DNA of 64,000 nt, from assembly GCF_036227605.1 (NCBI RefSeq), contig NZ_CP109487.1:7799001-7863000 (forward strand), written 5' to 3'. This document shows positions 8,061 through 16,124 of this stretch, one piece after another. A program made the translations under genes and the position numbers. This DNA is from Streptomyces sp. NBC_01439 (GTDB lineage: Bacteria > Actinomycetota > Actinomycetes > Streptomycetales > Streptomycetaceae). Position 1 is the first letter of the stretch, and each line of letters opens with the position of its first letter. The notes under the pieces were generated by a model, which saw only the letters and a list, made by a program, of their open reading frames with translations, was not told the origin of the DNA and ran no database searches.

Positions 8061-8570
8061 ATGAACCCACTGCCCGGTGACCTTTTCGCCCGCCGGCTTC
8101 GTCAAGAGCGCGAACGCCTCGGCATCAGCCAGGCAGAGCTAGCGCGCCGTATGGCCGCACTGCTCGGCACGAACGTTGACTCCACCGCCATCACGCGCAT
8201 CGAGCAGCAGACCCGTGCGGTCAGACTCGACGAGGCGGTCACCGCTGCCGAGGCTCTCGGGGTTCCGCTGATCACACTGGTCAGCGACAACTACGCCCGG
8301 GCAAACGAGGCTGAGATCCAGAAACAGCTCGCCGAGCTCGCCATCGCCGAGCAGGAGCAGGAGAGGCTGCGGCAGAAGATCCACCGGATCACCCAGACCA
8401 TCCAGCAACTCTCCGCCGAGCGGGAGGCCTTCCGCTCTCACGCGCGGAGCGTCAACCCTGAAACCGCCGGCGACCACGAGCTCGGCCCTGCGCCCCAGGC
8501 CTCTCTCGACGTCCGGATGCGTGTTGTCCGCAACAAGCCGGCCGGAGAGGGTGCAGGCCTAGGCACATGA
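8061..8570 (+). CDS. XRE-family transcriptional regulator with coiled coil
   Basis: 169 residues from ATG at 8061 (AGGAAG about 11 bases upstream). Residues 8-70 form a Cro/C1 helix-turn-helix (LGISQAELARRMAALLG, then TRIEQQTRAVRLDEAV). Residues 80-125 are a long charged helix (EIQKQLAELAIAEQEQERLR), probably a dimerising coiled coil. Tail is disordered. A TATGAT -10-like hexamer lies at 7950-7955. Divergent to the secretion-like cluster and separated from it by palindromes, it is the likely local regulator of transfer genes or of itself. Confidence 0.88.
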   Translation: MNPLPGDLFARRLRQERERLGISQAELARRMAALLGTNVDSTAITRIEQQTRAVRLDEAVTAAEALGVPLITLVSDNYARANEAEIQKQLAELAIAEQEQERLRQKIHRITQTIQQLSAEREAFRSHARSVNPETAGDHELGPAPQASLDVRMRVVRNKPAGEGAGLGT

Positions 8571-8967
8571 CGCTGTTGCGGGCGGTCGGGTTGAACCTCC
8601 GGTCGTAGACGTTCACCGTCTCGGTTTCCGCCATCGGCCGGACTGCGTGATCTCCCCGGTGCTCGCGTGTTCCGCCTTACCTGGGCGACATGACCGTGGG
8701 GGCGTCGCCCGCAGCAAGGAGTGGACGACCAAGGTCCGCGCTGCTGATCAGCCCCGCGTGGCCGGCGGCGCCGAAGACGTGCGCGTCGAGTTGGCCCTCG
8801 TACGGCTGCCGCATGACCGTCCGCCGACGCGCATCGTCCTGGTTGGCCTTCGGCCGGCCACGGGCCCATGGATCCGTCGATCAGATGTAGCTCAAGGCCG
8901 TGCAGCCGCACGGCCGCAGTGTCTTGCATCGCCGAGACCGTCGGGCGGTGCGGATAGGATCGTAGGT
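8571..8967. other. Gene-poor stretch with possible decayed ORFs
   Basis: No convincing gene. On the minus strand a 60-codon frame (8452-8634, beginning MAETETVNVYDRRFNPTARN) overlaps the XRE 3' end and may be the start of a lost gene. Another minus-strand stretch (about 8700-8930) reads sensibly only if frame changes are allowed. Both look like remnants. Confidence 0.4.
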
Positions 8968-9129
8968 ATGGGAATTGACTGGGAAAACATACTCGGCGCA
9001 AGCGGGAACGGCCTCGACGAGGCATACGACAGTGCGGTCTCCTCGGTCGTCTATAGCGAGGACCCGGGGGACGACGATCGGACACTCCCAATCGGCGAAG
9101 AGTTCGACGACACGGATGGCCTGCGCTGA
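8968..9129 (+). CDS. Small acidic orphan protein
   Basis: 53 residues starting MGIDWENILGASG and ending in an Asp/Glu-rich tail (GDDDRTLPIGEEFDDTDG). A TAGGAT hexamer at 8955-8960 lies seven bases before the ATG, the spacing expected for a leaderless transcript, and no ribosome-binding site is present. Not recognised. Its strong net negative charge and isolation in decayed DNA suggest an accessory-element gene, possibly a DNA-mimic or inhibitor, but that is speculation. Confidence 0.5.
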   Translation: MGIDWENILGASGNGLDEAYDSAVSSVVYSEDPGDDDRTLPIGEEFDDTDGLR

Positions 9130-9448
9130 CCTGAGGTCACACACAGCAACTGCCCGATGAGCCGGGGTTCTTGTTGGGCTTGGTCCGCTTTGACGGGCAT
9201 TGGGGATCAGAGGCTTCTGCCCCGGAGCGAACCGGTGGTCAAGCGTGACATCGGCAACCTCGCCTCGCCGTCCGGATGAGCGCGCCACGGGTAGCGATCA
9301 GAGATGTAGTCAATCCAACGGATGAGGAGACGGCCACCTGGGCCTGCGTACCCGGAGCGCAGCCCCGGTCTCCCAGGACTGGGCCCATGCGTTCGGCTCG
9401 CTATTCGTGACCTCGGCAGCCGATGGGCCTTGCCCTCGCGGTCAGTTC

Positions 9449-9652
9449 TTCCTCGGCTGTGCCCTCGGTGCGTACTGTAGTGACATCGTGCACCCGGCCT
9501 GGGCGGATCGCCCCGGGCCACCGCTCCCGACCCTGCTCCTCGCTCGTGGAGGGCGAGACTCCGAACGGCGCCGCGAGCACCCCGTGCGACAGCGCCCAGC
9601 GCAACACCACCAAGATCACCAGCACCCGGTCCACGAAGACCAGTTGGTGATC
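9449..9652 (-). pseudogene. IS5-type transposase remnant with internal deletion
   Basis: The frame reads DHQLVFVDRVLVILVVLRWA and LSHGVLAAPFGVSPST, the N-terminal helical/HTH segment of an IS5-superfamily DDE transposase. It then jumps directly to WPGAIRPGRVHDVTTVRTEG, which in intact relatives lies after the first catalytic Asp region more than 80 residues later. The catalytic core is therefore lost by an in-frame deletion. Flanking sequence shows no continuation or clear terminal repeats. Family recognition is from remembered motif patterns. Confidence 0.6.
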
Positions 9653-10175
9653 CGGACCAGCCCCGGCCGCCCGCAATCGGCCATGGCCACGCCGTTCGGT
9701 CAGCTCAGACTCTCGGGCTGCGGTCCACGGCCCGGCCAACTCTCGGACACCAGGGCGGCTGCCGGAGCCTGACCACCGACGCCCCGATGCGACGTCGCGA
9801 GGATCGCAGGGCGCATGGATCCGGTGCAGTTCCATCAGCCCAAACCCTCTGCCGAGAAGTTCCCCGCCGATGGCTGTGCCCACGCCTCGGCGGGTGCTCG
9901 TGCGTTGCGCCGCCTTGACCATGTCGACCCGGGTGGCCTTCTACCGTTCAACCGGGAGCCGTTGGTACTCCGCCGCGCGCCGGGGTGTGTTGGGCTCCTC
10001 CATGAGTCGTCGGATCGCCGTGTTGATCCGCGCGGCAGCAGGGCGCAGCCGACCGTGAGGTGCCTGGCGGGCGAGGGCATGGATGAATCGCACGGGCCCG
10101 CACCGACAACGGCCACCGAGCTCCGCCCTCGATGGCGCAACTCGGCCGACTCCTCGGCGGGGTGGTTCCGGCGAG

Positions 10176-10328
10176 GGCGTGGACGGGCTCGCAGAGACGG
10201 CGCGGAGCGTGGGGTATGAGTTCCAGGCCAAGCAGTTCGAGCGGGCCGGCTACACGGTGACCTTCCCGTGGCCTCCCCAGGGCACTCGGGAGCGGGGAGT
10301 GATGATCGTGTCCCGCCTCGCGCGATGA
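10176..10328 (+). pseudogene. Exo/endonuclease/phosphatase-like fragment
   Basis: About 50 codons read GLAETARSVGYEFQAKQFER then VTFPWPPQGTRERGVMIVSR and stop. The pattern ending in GVMIVSR resembles the strand region of exonuclease III-like (EEP) enzymes, but no catalytic residues remain and no start codon or upstream partner is visible. Treated as a fragment; family call is weak. Confidence 0.3.
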
Positions 10329-10336
10329 TGTGACGC

Positions 10337-10672
10337 ATGGATGCTGCTGAAGACCCTGTAGCCATGGTTGCGTGTCTGCAGGAGGAACATCGGAACGAGC
10401 CGTGGAACCCCAGGTGGAACGACCTTGAGGTGATGGGCGTCGATCTGGTGTCGCTCGACACCAGGCTGGAGGGCTGCACGTACACGTGGGTCGCCAACGA
10501 CGGTTCCCTCCACGAGAAGGGGATGGCCACTGTGAGGCTCATCCTCAACCAGCTTGAGAAGGTCCTTCCCGAGCTCGCTGAGGATGACAACCCTCAGGTC
10601 TGGCATCGGTTGCAACGGATGGCTCAGCTCATCGTGGCCCACAACATCCGACCGACAGAGGAGAGTTCCTAG
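10337..10672 (+). CDS. Hypothetical protein
   Basis: 111 residues, beginning MDAAEDPVAMVACLQEEHRN. It is acidic, with Trp-rich N-terminal half (EPWNPRWNDLEVMGVD) and a helical C-terminal half (RLILNQLEKVLPELAEDD, VWHRLQRMAQLIVAHN). Codon use and composition look like real coding sequence in contrast to its surroundings. No signal peptide or membrane helix. Not recognised. It starts eight bases after the nuclease-like fragment ends, so it may once have been cotranscribed with that gene. Confidence 0.6.
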   Translation: MDAAEDPVAMVACLQEEHRNEPWNPRWNDLEVMGVDLVSLDTRLEGCTYTWVANDGSLHEKGMATVRLILNQLEKVLPELAEDDNPQVWHRLQRMAQLIVAHNIRPTEESS

Positions 10673-10685
10673 GAGCTGTCGTCGG

Positions 10686-10946
10686 TCACGGACGGAGCCA
10701 GATGACGAGGCTCGCTGCCGTGACCGTGCCGAGGAAGACGTAGGCCTTGTCCGCGGCGAGGCTGTCCGGCTTCTTACGGGGCCTACCCGTCCCGAGCCGA
10801 GGTGCGCGGATCTTCTCCAGCACCGGTTTGAACTGGGTGCAGTCCGCTCGCTGCCCTGGTGTGACGATCAGGGACAGCGGACGGCCGCGGCCATCCGCGC
10901 TCAGGTGGAGCTTGGTCGTGAACCCGCCGCGCGAGCGGCCCAGGCA
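10686..10946 (-). pseudogene. IS5-family transposase C-terminal fragment
   Basis: The minus strand reads GRSRGGFTTKLHLSADGRGR, then LIVTPGQRADCTQFKPVLEK and a GRPRKKPDSLAADKAY stretch. This is the characteristic central segment of Streptomyces IS5-type transposases (GGxTTKxH and ADKAY signatures). A stop lies just upstream of GRSRGG, and after AADKAY the sequence changes to a hydrophobic tail ending SLVIWLRP, so both ends are lost. A dead insertion-sequence fragment. Confidence 0.7.
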
Positions 10947-11072
10947 CTACTAGCCGTTGGACCACCTTCCGAGCCCGGGTGGCCACCGTGACCGTGGAAA
11001 CCGCCACGGGGCCCCTGGAGGCCCTCGGGGCGTACGTGCCGTCCCGCGGGAGCAGACGGAGGCGCACGTCGT

Positions 11073-11112
11073 ACGGAAGGGCCCGCACGGCTTGCCGTGC
11101 GGGCCCTTCCGT
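11073..11112. terminator. 18-bp perfect hairpin terminator
   Basis: ACGGAAGGGCCCGCACGG (11073-11090) and its exact complement (11095-11112) flank a CTTG loop. It is bidirectional and lies about 145 bases downstream of uppP, marking the border between decayed accessory DNA and the conserved chromosome. Confidence 0.75.
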
Positions 11113-11256
11113 GTCATCCCTCGACTTGCGGACGCGCACGCCGTCGGGGGAGTGCGTCCTGCCTCCCAGGTGGGAGACGAGAGGGGGATGATCATGGCGT
11201 GGTGATGCGGTCAGGCGCTGGGAAATGCTGGATGGTGCTCCATGCGCGGCCCGGGA

Positions 11257-12135
11257 TCAGGACCCGGACTCACCCGCGTGCGGGCTCAGCACGTCCGTGC
11301 CGATCAGCACGAACAGCACGATGCCCAGGAGGATCCGGTAGATCACGAAGGGCATGAAGCTCTTGGTCGAGATGAACTTCATGAACCAGGCGATCACGGC
11401 GTAGCCCACGAAGAAGGCGATCACCGTCGCGAAGATCGTCGGACCCCAGGAGATGTGACCCGGGTTCTCCGCCACGTCCTTGATCTCGAACGCCCCCGAG
11501 GCCAGCACGGCCGGGATCGCGAGGAGGAAGGAGTAACGGGCGGCGGCCTCGCGGGTGAAGCCGAGCAGCAGACCGCCGGAGATCGTCGCGCCGGACCGGG
11601 AAACGCCCGGGATCAGGGCCATCGCCTGGCAGACGCCGAAGATCAGACCGTCCTTGACGCCCAGCTGCTGGAGCGTCTTGCGCTCGCGGATGGCGCGGTG
11701 GCGGCCGCCCTCCTCGTCGCGGGCGGCCAGTCGGTCGGCGACGCCGAGCACGATGCCCATCAGGATCAGGGTGGTGGCCGTCAGGCGCAGGTCACGCGCC
11801 GGGCCCACGATCGCGTCCTTGAAGACGAGGCCGAGGACGCCGATCGGGAGCGAGCCGACGATCACCAGCCAGCCCATCTTGGCGTCCTGTTCGGAGCGCA
11901 GGGCCTTCGTGTAGAGCGAGCGGAACCAGGTGGAGACGATCCGCGCGATGTCCTTGCGGAAGTAGATCAGCACGGCGGCTTCGGTGCCGATCTGGGTGAT
12001 GGCGGTGAAGGCCGCTCCTGGGTCGTGCCAGCCGGCGAACGCCGCGGTCAGCCGCAGGTGGGCGCTGGAGGAGATCGGGAGGAACTCCGTAAGCCCCTGG
12101 ACGAGACCGAGGATTAGGGATTCGAACCAGCTCAT
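11257..12135 (-). CDS. uppP: Undecaprenyl-diphosphatase UppP (BacA)
   Basis: 292 residues from ATG at 12135; full length for the family. A polytopic membrane enzyme that dephosphorylates undecaprenyl diphosphate so the carrier lipid can be reused in peptidoglycan and wall polymer synthesis; its excess gives bacitracin tolerance. Diagnostic motifs are GLTEFLPISSSAHLRL near the N-terminus and IPGVSRSGATISGGLLLGF at about 170-190, which supply the active-site Glu, Ser and Arg. Eight or so hydrophobic helices follow the family plan. Longer upstream extension of the frame is antisense noise. The next gene upstream is a membrane protein on the same strand, 47 bases away. Confidence 0.96.
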   Translation of the reverse strand: MSWFESLILGLVQGLTEFLPISSSAHLRLTAAFAGWHDPGAAFTAITQIGTEAAVLIYFRKDIARIVSTWFRSLYTKALRSEQDAKMGWLVIVGSLPIGVLGLVFKDAIVGPARDLRLTATTLILMGIVLGVADRLAARDEEGGRHRAIRERKTLQQLGVKDGLIFGVCQAMALIPGVSRSGATISGGLLLGFTREAAARYSFLLAIPAVLASGAFEIKDVAENPGHISWGPTIFATVIAFFVGYAVIAWFMKFISTKSFMPFVIYRILLGIVLFVLIGTDVLSPHAGESGS

Positions 12136-12182
12136 GTCGGGGTGCGCTCGTCCTTGTGATCGTCGGGCAGTTCCGTCCGATG

Positions 12183-12911
12183 CTATGGCCCGTGCGAAGC
12201 GCCACTGACCACAGGGGGGTGCTCGGGCGTCGGCTCGGGCACCGGAGCCGGCGTCCGAGGGGGTACCAGGCGGTGCCGCTTGCGCCATCCGACGACCGCG
12301 CCGCCCACCACGGTGACCACGATGAAACCGAAGGAGACGAGGAACGCGGGCGATCCGGGGGAGGCGGCGCTGGCCCCCGCGACCACGTACGCGGCCGTGT
12401 TCGGGACGACACCGATCGCCGTGGCGAGGAGGAAGGGGACCCAGCCGCACCGCGACACCGCGGCGCAGTAGTTGGCCACCTGGAAGGGCAGTCCGGGGAA
12501 GATCCGGACGGCGAGCATCGAGCGGAAACCGTGCCGGCTGAGCTGGCCGTCGGCCGCCTGGAGCCAGCGCCCGCGCAGGAACGGTCGCAAAGCCTCCTGG
12601 CCCAGGATCCGGGCCAGACCGAAGGAGATCGCGCCGCCGAGGACCGTGCCGCCGACCGCCGCGACAAGGCCGAACTGGGTGCCGAAGACGGCTCCCGCGG
12701 CCAGATTGAGCAGGGGGCGCGGCACGAAGGCAGCGGTGCACACACCGTACGCGGCTGCGAACAGCAGGACCGCCGTGCCCACCGGGAGCCCCGGGGGCCA
12801 GCCCTCCGAGAGGATGCGCTGGGGTTCGTACAGCAGCACGCACACGCCGGCCGCGACGAGCAGCACGACGAGCACCGCCAGCCGGGTCCGCGGCGCGAGG
12901 AGGAGGGACAT
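12183..12911 (-). CDS. TVP38/TMEM64 (VTT-domain) membrane protein
   Basis: 242 residues with about five to six hydrophobic segments and the VTT/SNARE-associated core (FVPRPLLNLAAGAVFGTQFG, then ISFGLARILG and AVRIFPGLPFQVANYCAAVS). The F/GxP...GxxFG and R(I/F)xP signatures are those of the DedA/TVP38 superfamily, proposed lipid scramblases or undecaprenyl-phosphate recyclers. The location beside uppP, which generates undecaprenyl phosphate, fits a role in carrier-lipid traffic; that link is inference. The tail is Pro-rich and cytoplasmic. Transcribed with, and just before, uppP. Confidence 0.88.
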   Translation of the reverse strand: MSLLLAPRTRLAVLVVLLVAAGVCVLLYEPQRILSEGWPPGLPVGTAVLLFAAAYGVCTAAFVPRPLLNLAAGAVFGTQFGLVAAVGGTVLGGAISFGLARILGQEALRPFLRGRWLQAADGQLSRHGFRSMLAVRIFPGLPFQVANYCAAVSRCGWVPFLLATAIGVVPNTAAYVVAGASAASPGSPAFLVSFGFIVVTVVGGAVVGWRKRHRLVPPRTPAPVPEPTPEHPPVVSGASHGP

Positions 12912-12960
12912 CCCGGGAGACTAGCCCACGTATACGGCGGTGCGCCGTAATCTGGGCCTC

Positions 12961-13677
12961 ATGCTGTCGAACGACCGGCGACCCCCGCGGGTTCCCCGCA
13001 GCGCCCTCGCGGACACCCTGGTGGAGCGACTGACCGGGGCGTACGCGGCGGCCGCCGATCCCGTGCGGGCCCGGTCCATGGCCGCGTACATGAAGGACGT
13101 CGCGCCCTTCCTCGGCATCCCCACCCCGCTGCGCCGGGACCTGTCGAAGACCGTGACCAAGGACACTCCACGACCCTCCGAGGCGGACTGTGCGGCGCTC
13201 GCGCTGCGCTGCTGGCAGCTCCCGGAACGCGAGTACCACTACTTCGCGGTGGACTACCTGCGCCGCCACGTCTCCCGCTGCTCCGCCGGCTTCCTGCAGG
13301 TGGCCCGGCACCTGGTCGTCACCGTCCCCTGGTGGGACACCGTCGACCTGCTGGCCGCGCACACGGTCGGCCCCCTGGTGGCCGCCGACCCGGAACTCGC
13401 GGACGTGATGGACGAGTGGATCGAGGACGACGACCTCTGGCTCGCCCGCACCGCGCTGCTCCACCAGCTCCGCTTCAAGTCCGCCACCGACACCGGACGG
13501 CTCTTCGCCTACTGCCGCCGCCGGGCCGACCACCCGGACTTCTTCGTGCGCAAGGCCATCGGCTGGGCCCTGCGCGAGTACGCGAAGACGGACCCCGAAG
13601 CGGTCCGCGCCTTCGTCGAGGCCGAACGCGGCTCCCTGGCCCCCCTGTCCGTGCGAGAGGCGCTCAAGAACATCTGA
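12961..13677 (+). CDS. DNA alkylation repair protein (AlkD-like)
   Basis: 238 residues from ATG at 12961, divergent from the TVP38 gene. HEAT-like helical repeats with AlkD-family signatures: SMAAYMKDVAPFLGIPTPLR near the N-terminus, VTVPWWDTVDLLAAHTVGPL in the middle, DDDLWLARTALLHQLRFKS, and FFVRKAIGWALREYAKTDPE near the C-terminus. The Trp, Asp and Arg cluster in these motifs binds DNA carrying bulky or cationic alkylated bases and releases them without base flipping. Probably a cytoplasmic monofunctional glycosylase acting on alkyl damage. No operon partner. Confidence 0.93.
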   Translation: MLSNDRRPPRVPRSALADTLVERLTGAYAAAADPVRARSMAAYMKDVAPFLGIPTPLRRDLSKTVTKDTPRPSEADCAALALRCWQLPEREYHYFAVDYLRRHVSRCSAGFLQVARHLVVTVPWWDTVDLLAAHTVGPLVAADPELADVMDEWIEDDDLWLARTALLHQLRFKSATDTGRLFAYCRRRADHPDFFVRKAIGWALREYAKTDPEAVRAFVEAERGSLAPLSVREALKNI

Positions 13678-13729
13678 CCGCGCCGTAATTCGTTCGACGC
13701 GCCCCGGACCGTCCGGCAGGATCAGGGGC

Positions 13730-13864
13730 ATGAACCGGTACGCCTTCCTCGCAGTGCGGTCCGCAGTCGCGGACGCGCCGAAGGCTGCCGTCAACGCGGG
13801 CGCACCGGCAGGCGCACCCGCCCACGCACCCGTCCTCGCCGCGTTCGACGGCGCACGAAGCTGA
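13730..13864 (+). CDS. Possible small protein
   Basis: A 44-codon frame ([20 protein letters not shown], Ala/Pro-rich middle, ending FDGARS) in the 276-base gap between the AlkD-like gene and tuf. It has an ATG and a stop, but no clear ribosome-binding site, and its Ala-rich composition is easily produced by chance in this DNA. Could equally be leader sequence of tuf. Low confidence. Confidence 0.25.
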   Translation: MNRYAFLAVRSAVADAPKAAVNAGAPAGAPAHAPVLAAFDGARS

Positions 13865-13953
13865 CCCTTCCCGGATCGTCCGGCGGACCCCACAGGGGGA
13901 GGGTCGGCTCGACCTCGGGGTCCCGTTCCAGCTTCCAGACACGGGAATCAACC

Positions 13954-15135
13954 ATGGCCAAGACGGCCTTCGTGCGCACCAAGCCGCACCTCAACATCGG
14001 CACCATGGGTCACGTCGACCACGGCAAGACCACCCTCACCGCCGCCATTACCAAGGTCCTCGCCGAGCACGGCGGCGCCTCCTTCGTGCCCTTCGACCGC
14101 ATCGACCGGGCCCCCGAGGAGTCCCGGCGCGGCATCACCATCAACCTCACGCACGTCGAGTACGAGACGGAGACCCGGCACTACGCCCACGTGGACATGC
14201 CCGGTCACGCCGACTACATCAAGAACATGGTCACGGGCGCCGCCCAACTCGACGGCGCGATCCTCGTCGTCTCCGCGCTCGACGGGGTCATGCCACAAAC
14301 CGCCGAGCACGTGCTCCTCGCCCGGCAGGTCGGCGTCGACCACATCGTCGTGGCGCTCAACAAGGCCGACGCCGGCGACCCCGAGCTGACCGACCTGGTC
14401 GAGCTGGAGGTCCGCGAGCTGCTCACCGCGCACGGATACGGCGGTGACGGCGCGCCGGTCGTACGGGTCTCCGGACTCGGGGCGCTGGAGGGCGACCCGC
14501 GGTGGACGGAGGCGATCCAGGCGCTGCTGGACGCGGTGGACACCTACGTACCGACCCCGGTGCGCTACACGGACGCGCCGTTCCTGCTGCCGGTGGAGAA
14601 CGTGCTGACCATCACCGGACGCGGGACCGTCGTGACCGGCGCCGTCGAGCGCGGCACCGTACGCCTCGGGGACCGCGTGGCGGTCCTCGGCGGCGACGGC
14701 GAGCCGGCCGAGACGGTCGTCACCGGGCTGGAGACCTTCGGGAAGCCGATGGAGTCCGCCGAAGCCGGGGACAACGTCGCGCTGCTGCTGCGCGGCGTGC
14801 CGCGCGACGGCGTGCGCCGCGGGCACGTGGTGGCCGCGCCCGGCAGCGTGACGCCGCAGCGCCGCTTCACCGCTCAGGTGTACGTGCTCTCCGGGCGCGA
14901 GGGCGGCCGTACCACACCGGTCGCCAGCGGCTACCGGCCGCAGTTCTACATCCGCACCGCCGACGTGGTGGGGGACGTGGACCTGGGGGAGGTCGCCGTG
15001 GCCCGGCCCGGGGAGACGGTCACCATGACCGTCGAGCTCGGCCGTGACGTCCCGCTGGAGTCCGGGCTCGGCTTCGCGATCCGAGAGGGCGGGCGGACCG
15101 TGGGCGCGGGGACGGTGACGGCCGTACTGGGCTGA
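13954..15135 (+). CDS. tuf3: Divergent elongation factor EF-Tu (Tuf3 type)
   Basis: 393 residues. GTPase that delivers aminoacyl-tRNA to the ribosome. Domain 1 has the P-loop [13 protein letters not shown], the switch [16 protein letters not shown] and NKAD; domains 2 and 3 follow ([40 protein letters not shown]). It departs from housekeeping EF-Tu at normally conserved places: DMPGH for DCPGH, NKAD for NKCD, and a heavily substituted switch I ([14 protein letters not shown]). Streptomyces carry such a second, poorly expressed EF-Tu, tuf3, outside the ribosomal operon; this monocistronic setting away from fusA and rpsL fits. Probably conditionally expressed or antibiotic-insensitive rather than essential. 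Confidence 0.93.
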   Translation: MAKTAFVRTKPHLNIGTMGHVDHGKTTLTAAITKVLAEHGGASFVPFDRIDRAPEESRRGITINLTHVEYETETRHYAHVDMPGHADYIKNMVTGAAQLDGAILVVSALDGVMPQTAEHVLLARQVGVDHIVVALNKADAGDPELTDLVELEVRELLTAHGYGGDGAPVVRVSGLGALEGDPRWTEAIQALLDAVDTYVPTPVRYTDAPFLLPVENVLTITGRGTVVTGAVERGTVRLGDRVAVLGGDGEPAETVVTGLETFGKPMESAEAGDNVALLLRGVPRDGVRRGHVVAAPGSVTPQRRFTAQVYVLSGREGGRTTPVASGYRPQFYIRTADVVGDVDLGEVAVARPGETVTMTVELGRDVPLESGLGFAIREGGRTVGAGTVTAVLG

Positions 15136-15223
15136 ACGCCCGATCGGCACCCCACTGTGGTGGCGGCAGGACGGCTCGGCCAGACTGCCGTCACCACAGG
15201 CATGCGCGAAGGGGCGGGCGGAG

Positions 15224-16081
15224 ATGGGCGGCGACACGGCACTGGTGCTCGGCGGCGGCGGACTGACCGGCGTCGGCTGGGAGTGCGGAATGCTCCACGG
15301 GCTCGCCCGCGCGGGCGTGGACCTGACCACCGCGGACCTGGTGGTCGGCACTTCCGCCGGCTCGGTGGTCGGTGCCCAGCTCACCTCCGGACTGCTCAGC
15401 GTGCAGGAGCTGTACGAGCGCCAGCTGGGCGACGCCTCGGCGGAACCCGTGGCGAAGCTGGGGGCGGCCGTCATCGCCCGGTACGCCCTGGCGATGGCGC
15501 GCTCACGCAGCGACGCCGCCGCCTACCGCAGGCGGGTGGGAGCCATGGCCCTGGCCGCGGACACCGGCTCGGAGGCGGAACGCCGCAAGGTCCTGGCCGC
15601 CCGGCTGGTCTCCCACGAATGGCCCGAGCGGCGGCTGGTGGTCACCGCGGTGGACGCGCTCACCGGTGAGCTCGAGGCGTTCGAGCGGGGCAGCGGCTGC
15701 GGGCTGCTCGACGCGGTCTCGGCGAGCTGCGCGGTACCGGGGGTGTGGCCGCCGGTGACGGTCGCGGGTCGTCGCTTCATCGACGGCGGGATCCGCTCCG
15801 CCACCAATGCCGACCTCGCCGCCGGTTACGACCGGGTGGCGATCCTCGCCCCGATCTCGCTCGGTTCCGCACTGGTGCCCTCGCCGTCCGTGCAGGCCGA
15901 CCGTCTGCGGGCGGCGGGGGCGCGGGTCCTGCTGATCACCCCGTCGCCGGCGGCCCGCAAGGCCTTCGGGCGCAACGTGCTGGATCCGGCGCGGCGGGAC
16001 CCGGCGGCCCGGGCGGGCCTGGCACAGGCCGAGGAGCACGCGGCGGAGGCGGCGGCGGTCTGGTCGGTCGGGGCTGCCTGA
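15224..16081 (+). CDS. Patatin-like phospholipase / acyl hydrolase
   Basis: 285 residues, complete patatin fold. The oxyanion loop LGGGGLTGVGWECGML opens the protein, the nucleophile elbow is GTSAG (Ser at about 44), and the catalytic-dyad Asp is in FIDGGIRSATNADLA (about 187). The family cleaves acyl chains from lipids; bacterial members act as phospholipase A or as esterases. No signal peptide, so cytoplasmic or membrane-associated. The ribosome-binding site GGGCGGA precedes the ATG. It is followed 43 bases later by the methyltransferase-like gene on the same strand. Confidence 0.93.
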   Translation: MGGDTALVLGGGGLTGVGWECGMLHGLARAGVDLTTADLVVGTSAGSVVGAQLTSGLLSVQELYERQLGDASAEPVAKLGAAVIARYALAMARSRSDAAAYRRRVGAMALAADTGSEAERRKVLAARLVSHEWPERRLVVTAVDALTGELEAFERGSGCGLLDAVSASCAVPGVWPPVTVAGRRFIDGGIRSATNADLAAGYDRVAILAPISLGSALVPSPSVQADRLRAAGARVLLITPSPAARKAFGRNVLDPARRDPAARAGLAQAEEHAAEAAAVWSVGAA

Positions 16082-16124
16082 CGGCTGTTCGAAACCCGTC
16101 CGACCGCTGTCGGACAATGGAGCG

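Larger units (their letters stand above)
9130..10336. other. Decayed accessory DNA
   Basis: No intact gene could be supported here. The stretch holds the transposase remnant at 9449-9652 and the nuclease-like fragment at 10176-10328. The remaining long open frames on both strands have Arg/Pro-rich translations typical of antisense reading in GC-rich DNA. Confidence 0.5.

Noticed and set aside
8438..8934. Minus-strand gene starting near 8929 (MQDTAAVRLHGLELHLIDGS)
   Set aside because: A sensible reading needs at least one frame change and no family is recognisable; noted only as possible decay.
9401..9922. Full 173-codon transposase gene
   Set aside because: Only residues about 91-158 match transposase motifs and the catalytic core is absent, so it is listed as a pseudogene fragment.
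11257..13893. Very long minus-strand open frame (878 codons) covering uppP and beyond
   Set aside because: Only the UppP part (from 12135) is recognisable. The rest is Arg/Gly/Pro-rich and runs antisense to the AlkD-like gene and through the TVP38 gene in another frame, as expected for GC-rich DNA.
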